Shown here one piece after another: positions 55,321 through 64,000 of a DNA stretch of 64,000 nt; positions within the stretch are counted from its first letter, which is position 1; every line of letters starts with the position of its first letter. Origin of the DNA: an uncultured Clostridium sp. (GTDB lineage: Bacteria; Bacillota; Clostridia; TANB77; CAG-508); contig CAUBRZ010000001.1 in assembly GCA_958438515.1 (NCBI GenBank), positions 93,758 through 157,757 on the forward strand, in the 5' to 3' direction. The notes below the pieces were generated by a model that was given only the letters and a program-made list of their open reading frames with translations, did no database searches and was not told the origin of the DNA. The position numbers and the translations under genes were made by a program.

Positions 55321-55338
55321 TAATAAAATAAGAAAATA

Positions 55339-55382
55339 AAAATCCTGTTTTGAATCCAAATTTCAAAATAGGAAATTTTTTT
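55339..55382 (+). terminator. Terminator after the YrdC-type gene
   Basis: AATCCTGTTTTGAA pairs with TTCAAAATAGGA, followed by a T-run. Confidence 0.65.
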
Positions 55383-55471
55383 GAAAAATATATTGAAAAA
55401 TAAAAAAATTAAGAATATAATATAAATATATGAACAGTTATTCATATAAACAAAATATACAAGGAGGAAAT

Positions 55472-55825
55472 ATGGAGGAAGAAATGTGTGAAATTACTGT
55501 TATTCATGAGGATACAGTAAAAAAAGTAAAAGAAAAAATGCCAGAAGACGGGCTAATATATGATTTAGCAGAGCTATTTAAAGTGTTTGCTGATTCAACT
55601 AGAATGAAAATAATTTATGCATTAATGGAAAACGAATTATGTGTTTGTGATATAGCAAATATTGTACAAACTACACAATCAGCAATTTCACATCAATTAA
55701 GAATTTTAAAACAGTCTAAATTAGTAAAATATAGAAAAGAAGGCAAAGTAGTTTATTATAGTTTAGATGATGAACATATTTCACAAATTGTAATGAAAGG
55801 ACGTGAACATATTGAAGAGTTATAG
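55472..55825 (+). CDS. ArsR/SmtB-family metal-sensing repressor
   Basis: ATG 55472 follows CAAGGAGG. The 117-residue winged-helix protein has the metal-site motif ELCVCDIANI in helix 3, as in CadC/ArsR, and the HTH TTQSAISHQLRILKQSKLV. An N-terminal cysteine (EEEMCEIT) could complete a CadC-type site for Cd, Pb or Zn. It overlaps the P-type ATPase gene by 23 bases and most likely represses that operon. Confidence 0.9.
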   Translation: MEEEMCEITVIHEDTVKKVKEKMPEDGLIYDLAELFKVFADSTRMKIIYALMENELCVCDIANIVQTTQSAISHQLRILKQSKLVKYRKEGKVVYYSLDDEHISQIVMKGREHIEEL

Positions 55826-57878
55826 ATATATATTAGAAGGTTTAGATTGTGCTAATTGTGCAAAAAAAATCGAAGATAAGATTGCATCAACAGAAGGATA
55901 TAAAGATGTCAGTGTAAATTTTTCTACGCTAAAGTTATCTTTTAAATCAGATAAAGAAAATGTAAAACAAGAAATAACTACAATTGTAAATTCATTAGAA
56001 CCAGAAGTTAAAGTGTTAGAAAAACAAAATGAAGATAAAGAAAATGTTCAAAGAAATAACTTGGATATTTTAAGAATAGCTATAGGTATGATAGTGTATC
56101 TTCTAGGAACATATTTAAATTTTGGAAGAAATATAACAATATTTTTAGATGTTATTGCACTTGTAATATTACTTTCTAAAACAACTAAAAAAGCATATAC
56201 ACAAGTATTTAAAAATAAAGTATTAGATGAAAATACATTAATTACAATTTCAGTTATTGGAGCATGTTTAGTAGATAAAGTTGCAGAAGGTGTTATGGTT
56301 ATAACATTATATGAAATAGGAAAAATATTAGAAGCAAGAGCAATCGGAAAAACACGTAAATCTATTTCAGATTTAATGAATATAAAACCAGAATATGCAA
56401 ATCTAAAAAATGGAGAAGAAATACAAAAAGTTAATCCAGAGGAAGTAAAAATAGGGGATATTATATTAATAAAAACAGGAGAAAAAATTCCGTTAGATGG
56501 TATTATAATAAAAGGAAATGCTGAAATTGATAATTCTTGCTTAACAGGAGAAAGTGCGTTAATAAAAGTAAAGGAAAATCAAGAAGTATTATCAGGTGGT
56601 ATAAATGTAGAAGGACTAATAGAAGTAGAAGTACAAAAAACATATGAAAATAGTACAGTAAATCAAATTTTAAATTTAGTTGAAAATGCCACAGATAAAA
56701 AAGCTAAGACCGAAACATTTGTAGCCAGAGCTGCAAAAATATATACACCTATAGTATTAGGATTAGCAGTTATAGTAGCTATTTTTATGCCTATATTCTT
56801 TAAAGATATTACTTATAGTCAAAGTATATATAAAGCGTTGATTTTTTTAGTTATATCTTGTCCGTGTTCAATTGCTATATCTGTTCCACTTAGCTATTTT
56901 AGTGGAATAGGTAAAGCATCTAAAAGAGGTATATTAATAAAAGGTAGTGATTATTTAGATGGAATAAAAGATATAGGACAAATCATATTTGACAAAACTG
57001 GAACAATTACAACAGGACAGTTTAAAGTTAGCAGAATAAATGTATTAGATAGCAATTATAATGAAGAGCAGATTCTAAATTACTTTGCAATGGGAGAAAA
57101 ATTTTCAAACCATCCAATTGCAAAATCAATCTTAAAAGAAGTAAGAGGAGAAGTTGATACAAGTAAAGTTGTAGATTTTACTGAAATATCTGGCAAGGGG
57201 TTAGAATATAAGTATGATGATAAAAATATAAAAATAGGAAATGAAAGTTTAGTTAAATATGAAGAAGAATTAAAAGAAGAATATGGAACTAAATTATATT
57301 TAAAAATAAATGAAAACGTAGTAGGAAGCTTACTTATAACTGATGAAATAAAACTAGATGCAAAAGAAACTATAGATAAATTAAAACAATTGGGTATCAA
57401 AACAAAGATGTTTACAGGAGATAAAAATAAAGTAGCAAACATTATTGCATCAGAAGTGGGTATTGATGAAGTTAAATCTGAAATGCTACCACAAAACAAA
57501 TATGAGCAATTAGAAGAAGTTTTAAATTTAAATAATACAGGAAAAAAAGTTGCATATGTAGGAGATGGGATTAATGATAGTCCAGTTTTAGCAAGAGCAG
57601 ATATTGGTATTTCAATGGGAGGTATTGGATCAAGTTCAGCTATAGAAGCTTCTGACATAGTAATCATGACTGATGAATTAGAAAAGATAGTAGAATCAAT
57701 TAAAATATCAAAAAAGACTAATAAAGTAATTAAGGAAAACTTAACTTTTTCTATTCTAGTTAAAATTCTTATCTTATTACTAAGCTTATTTGGAATTGCT
57801 GATATGTGGGAAGCTGTTTTTGCTGATGTAGGAACTACATTAATTACTATTTTTAATACTATTAGAATTTTAAAATAA
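55803..57878 (+). CDS. cadA: Cadmium/zinc/lead-exporting P1B-type ATPase
   Basis: The start is GTG 55803. The 691-residue protein has an N-terminal heavy-metal domain with GLDCANCAKKIE, membrane helices, the CPC motif (LVISCPCSIAISV), the phosphorylation site FDKTGTITTG, and TGDKNKV and GDGINDSP in the ATP-binding part. It pumps divalent soft metals out of the cell. The preceding ArsR gene overlaps it, as in cadCA operons. A C-terminal pair of membrane helices with DMWEAVFADVGTT closes the metal path. Confidence 0.95.
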   Translation: MNILKSYRYILEGLDCANCAKKIEDKIASTEGYKDVSVNFSTLKLSFKSDKENVKQEITTIVNSLEPEVKVLEKQNEDKENVQRNNLDILRIAIGMIVYLLGTYLNFGRNITIFLDVIALVILLSKTTKKAYTQVFKNKVLDENTLITISVIGACLVDKVAEGVMVITLYEIGKILEARAIGKTRKSISDLMNIKPEYANLKNGEEIQKVNPEEVKIGDIILIKTGEKIPLDGIIIKGNAEIDNSCLTGESALIKVKENQEVLSGGINVEGLIEVEVQKTYENSTVNQILNLVENATDKKAKTETFVARAAKIYTPIVLGLAVIVAIFMPIFFKDITYSQSIYKALIFLVISCPCSIAISVPLSYFSGIGKASKRGILIKGSDYLDGIKDIGQIIFDKTGTITTGQFKVSRINVLDSNYNEEQILNYFAMGEKFSNHPIAKSILKEVRGEVDTSKVVDFTEISGKGLEYKYDDKNIKIGNESLVKYEEELKEEYGTKLYLKINENVVGSLLITDEIKLDAKETIDKLKQLGIKTKMFTGDKNKVANIIASEVGIDEVKSEMLPQNKYEQLEEVLNLNNTGKKVAYVGDGINDSPVLARADIGISMGGIGSSSAIEASDIVIMTDELEKIVESIKISKKTNKVIKENLTFSILVKILILLLSLFGIADMWEAVFADVGTTLITIFNTIRILK

Positions 57879-57939
57879 AGTATAGATTTTTAATAAAGGT
57901 ATGTTATAATATACATATCTTTATTTTTATGGAGGAAAA

Positions 57940-58623
57940 ATGAAACAAGTAATAAAACAAAAATTGTTAGAATTACAAGATGAAGAATATAAAGAATTTA
58001 ACAGTAATTTATGCCCTAACACAAAAAATATTATTGGGATAAGAATTCCTATCCTTAGGAACTATGCTAAAGAATTATTAAAAAAGTATAATTTTGAAGA
58101 ATTAATGGAAAATATAGATAATGAATATTATGAAGGAATTATGTTACAAGGAATGCTAATTGGACTTGCAAAGGAAGATTTTAGTACAATTTTAGAATAT
58201 ATTAAATGTTTTGTTCCAAAAATAAATAATTGGTCAGTATGTGATACTTTTTGTGCAGGGTTAAAAATAACTAAAAAACATAAACAAGAAATGTGGGATT
58301 TCATAAAAATATATCTTAAATCAAATAAAGAGTTTGAAATTAGGTTTGCAATAGTAATGATATTAGATTATTACATTGAAGAAGAATATTTAAGTAAGAT
58401 TTTTAGAATATTTAATGAAACAAAAAGTGAATACTATTATGTCAAAATGGCTATTGCCTGGGCAATATCAATTTGTCTAATTAAATATTATGATGAGACT
58501 TTAGAATATTTAAAAAATACTAATATAGATGTTTTTACATATAATAAAGCCTTACAAAAGGGAATTGAATCATATAGAATAGATGACATCAAAAAACAAA
58601 CTTTAAGAAAAATGAAAAAATAA
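57940..58623 (+). CDS. DNA alkylation repair protein, AlkD-like
   Basis: The 227-residue protein is all helical HEAT-like repeats. AlkD features include IIGIRIPILRNYAKEL, NWSVCDTFCAGLK (the Trp-Asp region of the active site) and YVKMAIAWAISICLI. Family members excise bulky or positively charged alkylated bases. The start follows TATGGAGG. It is not linked to other repair genes here. Confidence 0.88.
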   Translation: MKQVIKQKLLELQDEEYKEFNSNLCPNTKNIIGIRIPILRNYAKELLKKYNFEELMENIDNEYYEGIMLQGMLIGLAKEDFSTILEYIKCFVPKINNWSVCDTFCAGLKITKKHKQEMWDFIKIYLKSNKEFEIRFAIVMILDYYIEEEYLSKIFRIFNETKSEYYYVKMAIAWAISICLIKYYDETLEYLKNTNIDVFTYNKALQKGIESYRIDDIKKQTLRKMKK

Positions 58624-58696
58624 ACTGTAAAAAATCTTGATAAAAAAATTAATTATGATATATTAATATAAAGAAAAGAAAAAAGGAGTAAAAAAC

Positions 58697-60442
58697 ATGA
58701 GAAGAGGGAGAAGAGCTGTTTCAAAAAAACAGACTAAAGTAAAAAAGAAAATGACAAGTGAGGAAATAGAGAAAAAGAAGAAAAATATTGTAAAAAGTTT
58801 TTTTGTAATATTTGCACTTATTATAATTTTTGTAATTTTTATGATTGCAAATCATTTTATTGTATTAGATCACAACAAGAAAACAAATCTAGTTATTAAT
58901 AATAAGAATGTAACATCAAATTTAAAAAATGACATCGTAATTGAAAACAATATTATATATTTATCTCAGGCAGATATAAAGAACTTTTTTGATAAACATA
59001 TTTATAATGATAATGATACAAATCAAATAATAACAACATATGAAAAGAAAATAGCTGCTATTGGGTTTGAAAAAAATAAAATTACTATAAATGGTTCTAA
59101 TAAAGAAATTTATTCACATGCTATAAAAAAGGACGAAATAGTATATTTACCAATATCAGAAATGACAGATGTATATGATATAGAAATTTCTAATATTGAA
59201 AAAACAAAAGTAGTAACAATGGATTCATTGGAAAAAGAACAAAAAAAAGCAATTGTAACTTCAAATGTTTCTGTTAGATCATCTACAAATTTTATTGCTA
59301 AAACTGTTGATAGAATAAAAAAAGGTGATTGCGTAATTGTTGTTTCATCAAATAAAGGATATACAAAGATTAGAACAGAAAATGGTAAAATAGGATTTAT
59401 AAAATCAAATAAATTAGAAAATGAGTTTACAGTAAGAGAAAATTTAGAAGATGAAAAACAAATTGATGGGAAGATAAATTTGGTTTGGGATTACTTTTCT
59501 TTATATGGTTCAGCACCAGATAGAACATCAACTACAATTGATGGAGTAAATGTGGTATCACCAGCATTCTTCTATATTGATAAAAACGGAAATTTAAGAG
59601 AAAATATAGGTGAAAATGGAGAAGCATATATAAAATGGGCTCATGATAATGGATATAAAGTGTGGCCAATGTTATCAAATGCTGAAGCCGCAAAAGAAAG
59701 TCTATCTATTACTTCAAAAATTATGAATAATTATAATCTAAGACAAAAACTAATTGAAAGTATAATAGATAAATGTGTAAAATATAAGATAGATGGAATT
59801 AATGTAGATTTTGAAAATATGAAACAAGAAGATAAGGACATGTATTCTAGATTTATTATAGAATTAACTCCACGTTTAAAAGAAATAGGATTAATTACAT
59901 CTGTGGATGTTACAGCCCCAGATGGAGGAGAAACTTGGTCAATGTGTTTTGACAGAAATGTAATAGGTGATGTAGCAGATTATATTGTATTTATGGCATA
60001 TGATGAATATGGAGTATCTAGCACAAAACCTGGAACTACAGCAGGATATGATTGGGTTAAACTAAGTCTAAATAAATTCTTACAAACAGAAGAAATAAAA
60101 TCAGAAAAAATAATATTAGCAATTCCTTTTTATACAAGAGTATGGACTACTAATGCAGAGGGAAAACTAATAAGTACTAATGCAGTTGCAATGAATAAAT
60201 TAAATAATATAATTCCAGATGGTGCAGAAATAACATGGAATGATGAATTAAAACAAAATTATGTAGAATATGATGACAATGGTAATAAAAAACAGATTTG
60301 GATTGAAGATTTAGATTCACTAAAAGCGAAAGTATCACTTATTAATGAAAATAACTTAGCAGGAGTAGGATCATGGAAAAAGGACATGGAACTTGATGAG
60401 GTATGGCAAATGCTAAAAAAAGAGCTAAACATAAAAAAATAA
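58697..60442 (+). CDS. GH18 glycoside hydrolase with SH3 domain, membrane anchored
   Basis: The 581-residue protein has a lysine-rich cytoplasmic start, one membrane helix (FFVIFALIIIFVIFMIANHF), a copper-amine-oxidase-like N domain, a bacterial SH3 domain (AIVTSNVSVRSSTNFIAKTV) and a GH18 barrel with the catalytic DGINVDFEN. The Glu of DFEN is the acid/base. Relatives act on spore cortex or peptidoglycan (SleL/YaaH type). The AAAAAGGAG site precedes the ATG. It may take part in spore cortex or wall turnover. Confidence 0.9.
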   Translation: MRRGRRAVSKKQTKVKKKMTSEEIEKKKKNIVKSFFVIFALIIIFVIFMIANHFIVLDHNKKTNLVINNKNVTSNLKNDIVIENNIIYLSQADIKNFFDKHIYNDNDTNQIITTYEKKIAAIGFEKNKITINGSNKEIYSHAIKKDEIVYLPISEMTDVYDIEISNIEKTKVVTMDSLEKEQKKAIVTSNVSVRSSTNFIAKTVDRIKKGDCVIVVSSNKGYTKIRTENGKIGFIKSNKLENEFTVRENLEDEKQIDGKINLVWDYFSLYGSAPDRTSTTIDGVNVVSPAFFYIDKNGNLRENIGENGEAYIKWAHDNGYKVWPMLSNAEAAKESLSITSKIMNNYNLRQKLIESIIDKCVKYKIDGINVDFENMKQEDKDMYSRFIIELTPRLKEIGLITSVDVTAPDGGETWSMCFDRNVIGDVADYIVFMAYDEYGVSSTKPGTTAGYDWVKLSLNKFLQTEEIKSEKIILAIPFYTRVWTTNAEGKLISTNAVAMNKLNNIIPDGAEITWNDELKQNYVEYDDNGNKKQIWIEDLDSLKAKVSLINENNLAGVGSWKKDMELDEVWQMLKKELNIKK

Positions 60443-60516
60443 TCCCAATATAGCTTGACATTAGTATTTTTGACATATATAATACAAAAAAAGCACTTTT
60501 GGAGGTATTTTGACAC

Positions 60517-61173
60517 ATGCAAAATGAAAATGTATTTTTTACAACAGACAAATATAGTAATCTAACTGATGAACAGACAATATCTCAAATAAAACAAGGG
60601 GATAAAGAGGCTTTATCATATTTGTTACAAAAATATAAAGACCTTGTTAATATTAAAATAAGTAAATATTTTATGATTGGTGCAGAAAAGGAAGATATAT
60701 TACAAGAAGGAATGATAGGGTTATTTAAAGCAATAAAAGACTTTAATCCAGAAAAACAAAATTCTTTTAAATCATTTGCAAATATATGTATAGAAAGACA
60801 ATTGATAACAGCAATAAAATCTTCTAATAGACAAAAGCACATGCCACTTAATTCGTATCTTTCATTAAATATGGCTGCTTACGATAATAATGAAGAAGAT
60901 AGTGTAGAATTAATAGATACTTTTAATAGTAAAACTATAGAAGATCCTTTGGAAACAATAATGAAAAAAGAATATTATAAAGAAGTAGAAAATGCAGTAA
61001 ACAAAAGTTTAAGCAAATTTGAAAGACAAGTTTTAGAACAATTTTTAAAAGGTGAAAGTTATGTTAGGATTGCTGAAAAGTTAGATTCACCAGTTAAGTC
61101 AGTAGACAATGCAATTCAAAGAATAAGAAAGAAAGCGATTAAGAATATGTTTGATAATAATTTAGATAATTAA
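60517..61173 (+). CDS. sigH: RNA polymerase sigma-H factor
   Basis: The 218-residue sigma-70 family protein has region 2 (DILQEGMIGLFKAIKDFNPE, SFKSFANICIERQLITAIKS) and the SigH-typical NRQKHMPLNSYLSL stretch. Region 4 has GESYVRIAEKLDSPVKSVDN. SigH drives entry into sporulation and, in the family, transcribes the spoIIA operon present at 7.3 kb. TTTGGAGG precedes ATG 60517. Confidence 0.93.
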   Translation: MQNENVFFTTDKYSNLTDEQTISQIKQGDKEALSYLLQKYKDLVNIKISKYFMIGAEKEDILQEGMIGLFKAIKDFNPEKQNSFKSFANICIERQLITAIKSSNRQKHMPLNSYLSLNMAAYDNNEEDSVELIDTFNSKTIEDPLETIMKKEYYKEVENAVNKSLSKFERQVLEQFLKGESYVRIAEKLDSPVKSVDNAIQRIRKKAIKNMFDNNLDN

Positions 61174-61175
61174 AA

Positions 61176-61222
61176 AAGAGTGTTGTACTTATATATAAAT
61201 AATATATAGGTATAGCACTCTT
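61176..61222 (+). terminator. Terminator after sigH
   Basis: AAAGAGTG and the following bases pair with a matching arm ending CACTCTTT, followed by T-rich sequence. Confidence 0.75.
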
Positions 61223-61251
61223 TAGTTTTATATTAAATAAAGGAGGAAACA

Positions 61252-62186
61252 ATGGAAGAACTAAAACCAGTAAATTGGAAAACAGAATCATTTATTAAAA
61301 ATAAAGATAATATTAGTATCGGTTATATTGAACCAGATTATATTGAAGTTAATGAAGAACAAGATATAAATACAGAGTATAAAAAAATCAAAGCATTTCT
61401 AAATAGATATGTAGAAAGGTATTCAAAAAATAATAAAGTACCAATAGAGGATTTAACTATTGAATTTATTAATTATGGAAAAACTGAACTTGTATATGTG
61501 TTATCAGAAAAGACAGGTAAAAGAACAACTCTACTTGTTAAACAACCTGCTGTTCAATTAGAAAAAATTAAACAAGAAGCGCAAATTTAATTACTTTAGA
61601 AAAAAGAAGTAAAAATATTGTTGCGCCAATCGATTATTTTCAACTTGAAGATCAAGAACTGTTTGTAACTCCATATATTAATCAAGCAAGATGTATAGCA
61701 AGTTATAGGGATTGGGGAATGTATATTCCAGAACCATACTATAGATTTGAGAAATTTACAAAACAACAAGAAAAAATCGTTAATTCTTGTATGATTGCTA
61801 AATTAGTTAGTTTATATGATTTTACAAATAAAGAAGGGATAAGCTCTTGCAAATTAGGTGGTGGTGATTTTATGCTACCTAAAGGATGGGAAGAGTATGA
61901 GCCAACTATTGAAAATACTCTTAACGAATTGTATCTAATAGCAGCAAGAGAAAAAGTCAAATGTTCTTTCGATGAGTATATATCAATAATTAGAGATGAA
62001 TTCTCAAGAGCAACAATAGATGAAAATCAAGAAAATTTAATTATTAATTTAAGAGGTCGTGTTCCTATGCAAATTGAGGATATTGAATCTGGTATTGAAT
62101 TGGGAAAAACAATTATATATGACAAAAACACGAAATTTATAACAAATGAAGAGAATATTATAGAAGAAGATAATTTTGAACGTTAG
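61252..62186 (+). pseudogene. Unknown soluble protein, disrupted by a one-base shift
   Basis: ATG 61252 follows AAAGGAGG. Frame 0 runs 112 codons and stops at 61588-61590. A second frame continues without a start codon from about 61585 to 62186, reading NLITLEKRSKNIVAPIDYFQ. One missing A in the run at 61582-61586 explains it. The joined protein of about 311 residues has no recognised domain. The shift is in the opposite direction to the CGG cases and does not involve CGG, so it may be a true lesion or a sequencing error. Confidence 0.6.
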
Positions 62187-62312
62187 GATTTTTTAGGAAT
62201 ACAAAAGTATTAAAAACAAATTATATTTATATTTGACAAATAAAACAATGTTTTTCTTTTTTATAATACTAATCATACCATGCCGACTTTTCTTTTTCAA
62301 GATAAAGACGAA

Positions 62313-62374
62313 GAAAATCAACCAGTTTATTTCTGATTGATTTCACACATTTACTGTTCAAAAAAATCGAACAG
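62313..62374 (-). other. Two hairpins downstream of tRNA-Thr
   Basis: GAAAATCAACCAG/CTGATTGATTTC (62313-62344) and CTGTTC/GAACAG (62354-62374) are inverted repeats on the 3' side of the tRNA gene. They may end its transcript, although the T-runs are weak. Confidence 0.4.
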
Positions 62375-62383
62375 ATTCGTTAT

Positions 62384-62459
62384 TGGAGCTTCCAACGGGA
62401 ATTGAACCCGTGACCTCAGCCTTACCAAGGCTGCACTCTACCAACTGAGCTATGAAAGC
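62384..62459 (-). tRNA. tRNA-Thr (GGT)
   Basis: Read on the minus strand, the acceptor arm GCTTTCA pairs with TGGAAGC and the CCA end is encoded. The D-arm has AGCTCAGTTGGTAGAG. The anticodon arm CAGCC-TTGGTAA-GGCTG has anticodon GGT, and the T-arm has GGTTCAATTCC. It is 76 bases long and lies just upstream of thrS, transcribed in the opposite direction. Confidence 0.95.
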
Positions 62460-62574
62460 AAAAATATTAAATATTATTAATTATATAATAACAAAAATAA
62501 AAAGTAAAGATTTTCTATTGACTTTTTACTAAAAAGAGTTTAAACTATTATTATATGTAAAAACAAGTAAGAGA

Positions 62575-62790
62575 AAAGTAGAATAGCAATTACTAAAAGA
62601 GAGAAATTGGTCTTAGGCTGAAAACCAATTTCAAGAAAAACTATTTGAAAAACTAACTCTTCAATGTTTCTAGTGAAATAAGCTAGACGGACAAAGAAAC
62701 GTTATATTCTTATAATTAAGTAAAAATTAGGATGGAACCGTGTATATATAGCACTCCTATAGATAAAAATATCTATTAGAGTGTTTTTAT
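62575..62790 (+). promoter_or_regulatory. T-box leader of thrS
   Basis: The T-box sequence GGATGGAACCGTG lies at 62730-62742. It is followed by a terminator, CACTC then ATAGATA, loop, TATCTAT then GAGTG (62751-62784), and a T-run. A candidate ACT threonine specifier is in the stretch AAAACTAACTCTTC near 62650. Uncharged tRNA-Thr should switch on thrS. Confidence 0.88.
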
Positions 62791-62823
62791 TATTTTTAAA
62801 GAAAAAAATAGGGAGGGGTATTT

Positions 62824-64000
62824 ATGATAAAAATTAGTTTAAAAGATGGAAGTATTATTGAAGTAGATAAAGGAACTTCTATAATTGAAGTAGCAAGAAA
62901 AATAAGTGAAGGATTAGCAAGAGTAACTACTTGTGGAGAAGTAGATGGAAAAATAAAAGACCTAAGATATGAATTAAAAGAAGATTGCAATTTAGTAATT
63001 CATACTTTTGCAGAAGAAGATTTAGAAGGAAAGAAAGCATATTGGCATACATCGTCTCATATTATGGCACAAGCTGTACAAAGATTATTTCCAGGCGTGA
63101 AATTTGCCATAGGACCAGCTATTGATGAAGGATTTTATTATGATTTTGATGTAGAAAAACCATTTACAGATGAAGATAAAGTTAAAATAGAAGAAGAAAT
63201 GAAGAAAATCATAAAAGAAAATATAAAAATTGAAAGATTTTCTCTTTCAAAACAAGAAGCTTTGGAACTAATGAAAAATCAGCCATATAAAAAAGAATTA
63301 ATAGAAGAATTACCAGAAAATGAAGAAATCAGTTTTTACAAACAAGGTGACTTTACAGACCTTTGTGCAGGACCACATTTAGAAAATACTGGAAAAATTA
63401 AAACTATAAAAATACTATCTTCTTCTGGTGCTTATTGGAGAGGCAGCGAAAAAAATAAAATGCTACAAAGAATTTATGCTATATCTTTTCCAAAAGCTAG
63501 CTTATTAGAAGAATATATGAAAATATTAGAAGACAGAAAAGCAAGAGATCATAGAAAGATAGGCAAAGATTTAGAATTGTTTATGACACATCCATTAGTT
63601 GGAGCAGGACTTCCTATGTATTTACCAAATGGCGCAACAATAAGAAGAATTTTAGAAAGATATATACAAGATAAAGAACTAAAATTAGGATATGAACATG
63701 TTTATACACCATCACTTGCAAATGTTGACTTGTACAAAACTTCTGGACATTGGGAACACTACAAAGAAGATATGTTTCCAGTTATGAAAATGGAAAATGA
63801 GGAAATGGTTTTAAGACCTATGAACTGTCCTCATCACATGTTAGTTTATAAGAACAAGATGCATTCATATCGTGATTTACCAATAAAAATTGGTGAACTT
63901 GCACATGATTTTAGATATGAAGATAGTGGAAGTGTATGTGGATTAGAAAGAGTTAGACAAATGTGTCAAAATGATGCACATCTTTTTGTAAGACCAGATC
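62824..64000 (+). CDS. thrS: Threonyl-tRNA synthetase, N-terminal part
   Basis: ATG 62824 follows AGGGAGGGG. The frame runs off the right edge after 392 codons. It has the TGS domain (ISLKDGSIIEVDKGTSIIEV), the editing domain (YWHTSSHIMAQAVQRLFPG, DLCAGPHLENTG) and the start of the class II catalytic core. Visible core motifs are MYLPNGATIRR and LRPMNCPHHML; the window ends at the motif 2 region (HDFRYEDSGS). It charges tRNA-Thr, whose GGT gene lies about 365 bases upstream. Confidence 0.97.
   Translation, partial: MIKISLKDGSIIEVDKGTSIIEVARKISEGLARVTTCGEVDGKIKDLRYELKEDCNLVIHTFAEEDLEGKKAYWHTSSHIMAQAVQRLFPGVKFAIGPAIDEGFYYDFDVEKPFTDEDKVKIEEEMKKIIKENIKIERFSLSKQEALELMKNQPYKKELIEELPENEEISFYKQGDFTDLCAGPHLENTGKIKTIKILSSSGAYWRGSEKNKMLQRIYAISFPKASLLEEYMKILEDRKARDHRKIGKDLELFMTHPLVGAGLPMYLPNGATIRRILERYIQDKELKLGYEHVYTPSLANVDLYKTSGHWEHYKEDMFPVMKMENEEMVLRPMNCPHHMLVYKNKMHSYRDLPIKIGELAHDFRYEDSGSVCGLERVRQMCQNDAHLFVRPD

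Overview
The window is AT-rich DNA from an anaerobic, endospore-forming member of the Clostridia (Bacillota), probably an uncultured gut lineage. The evidence is a spoIIIA operon tail, spoIIAA-spoIIAB-sigF, spoIID, spoIIQ, sigH, a cotJABC cluster, T-box leaders in front of valS and thrS, and an oxygen-independent class III ribonucleotide reductase. The genus cannot be named from the sequence alone.

Layout. 1-1.6 kb: end of the spoIIIA operon. 2-7.2 kb: a pilin-like fragment, phosphofructokinase and T-box-controlled valS. 7.3-10.9 kb: sporulation block spoIIAA, spoIIAB, sigF, spoIID, spoIIQ. 11-16 kb: lexA and a heterodimeric ABC exporter. 16-17 kb: a rearranged junction joining a response-regulator fragment to a LysM gene. 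17-23 kb: nrdDG, small proteins, a glycosyltransferase, a ferritin-like protein and a Bax-inhibitor-like membrane protein. 23-31 kb: addA, rqcH and a DUF2207 protein. 31-38 kb: a DnaB-like ATPase with an unknown partner, redox proteins, fba and smpB. 38-46 kb: small secreted proteins, a beta-lactamase-fold hydrolase, purC, asnB, rpmF and a TetR regulator. 46-54.5 kb: cotJA, cotJB and a cotJC gene split by a 6.7 kb element, followed by an IS3-family relic. 54.6-64 kb: a Sua5/YrdC protein, an ArsR regulator with a metal-exporting P-type ATPase, an AlkD-like protein, a GH18 protein, sigH, tRNA-Thr and the start of thrS.

Two things stand out. First, eight positions in seven genes (spoIIIAH, sigF, an ABC transporter, addA, a DUF2207 gene twice, smpB and asnB) carry one extra C immediately before a glycine GGA or GGT codon. 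All eight lie in codon phase and on the coding strand, so each creates an in-frame CGG, and reading continues correctly only if the ribosome moves +1 there. This looks like CGG-directed +1 frameshifting rather than random indels. Three CGG codons (two in purC, one in an unknown gene) are read without a shift and are the main counter-evidence.

Second, cotJC is split after codon 65 by a 6,727 bp element. It has a large serine recombinase, inverted attP-type arms at its two ends, and a GAAGAA core at both junctions. Precise excision would restore a 198-codon cotJC, as skin does for sigK. The element carries a type III toxin-antitoxin pair: a ToxN/AbiQ-family ribonuclease and a repeat RNA with covarying stems. 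It also carries two wall-anchored surface-protein genes.
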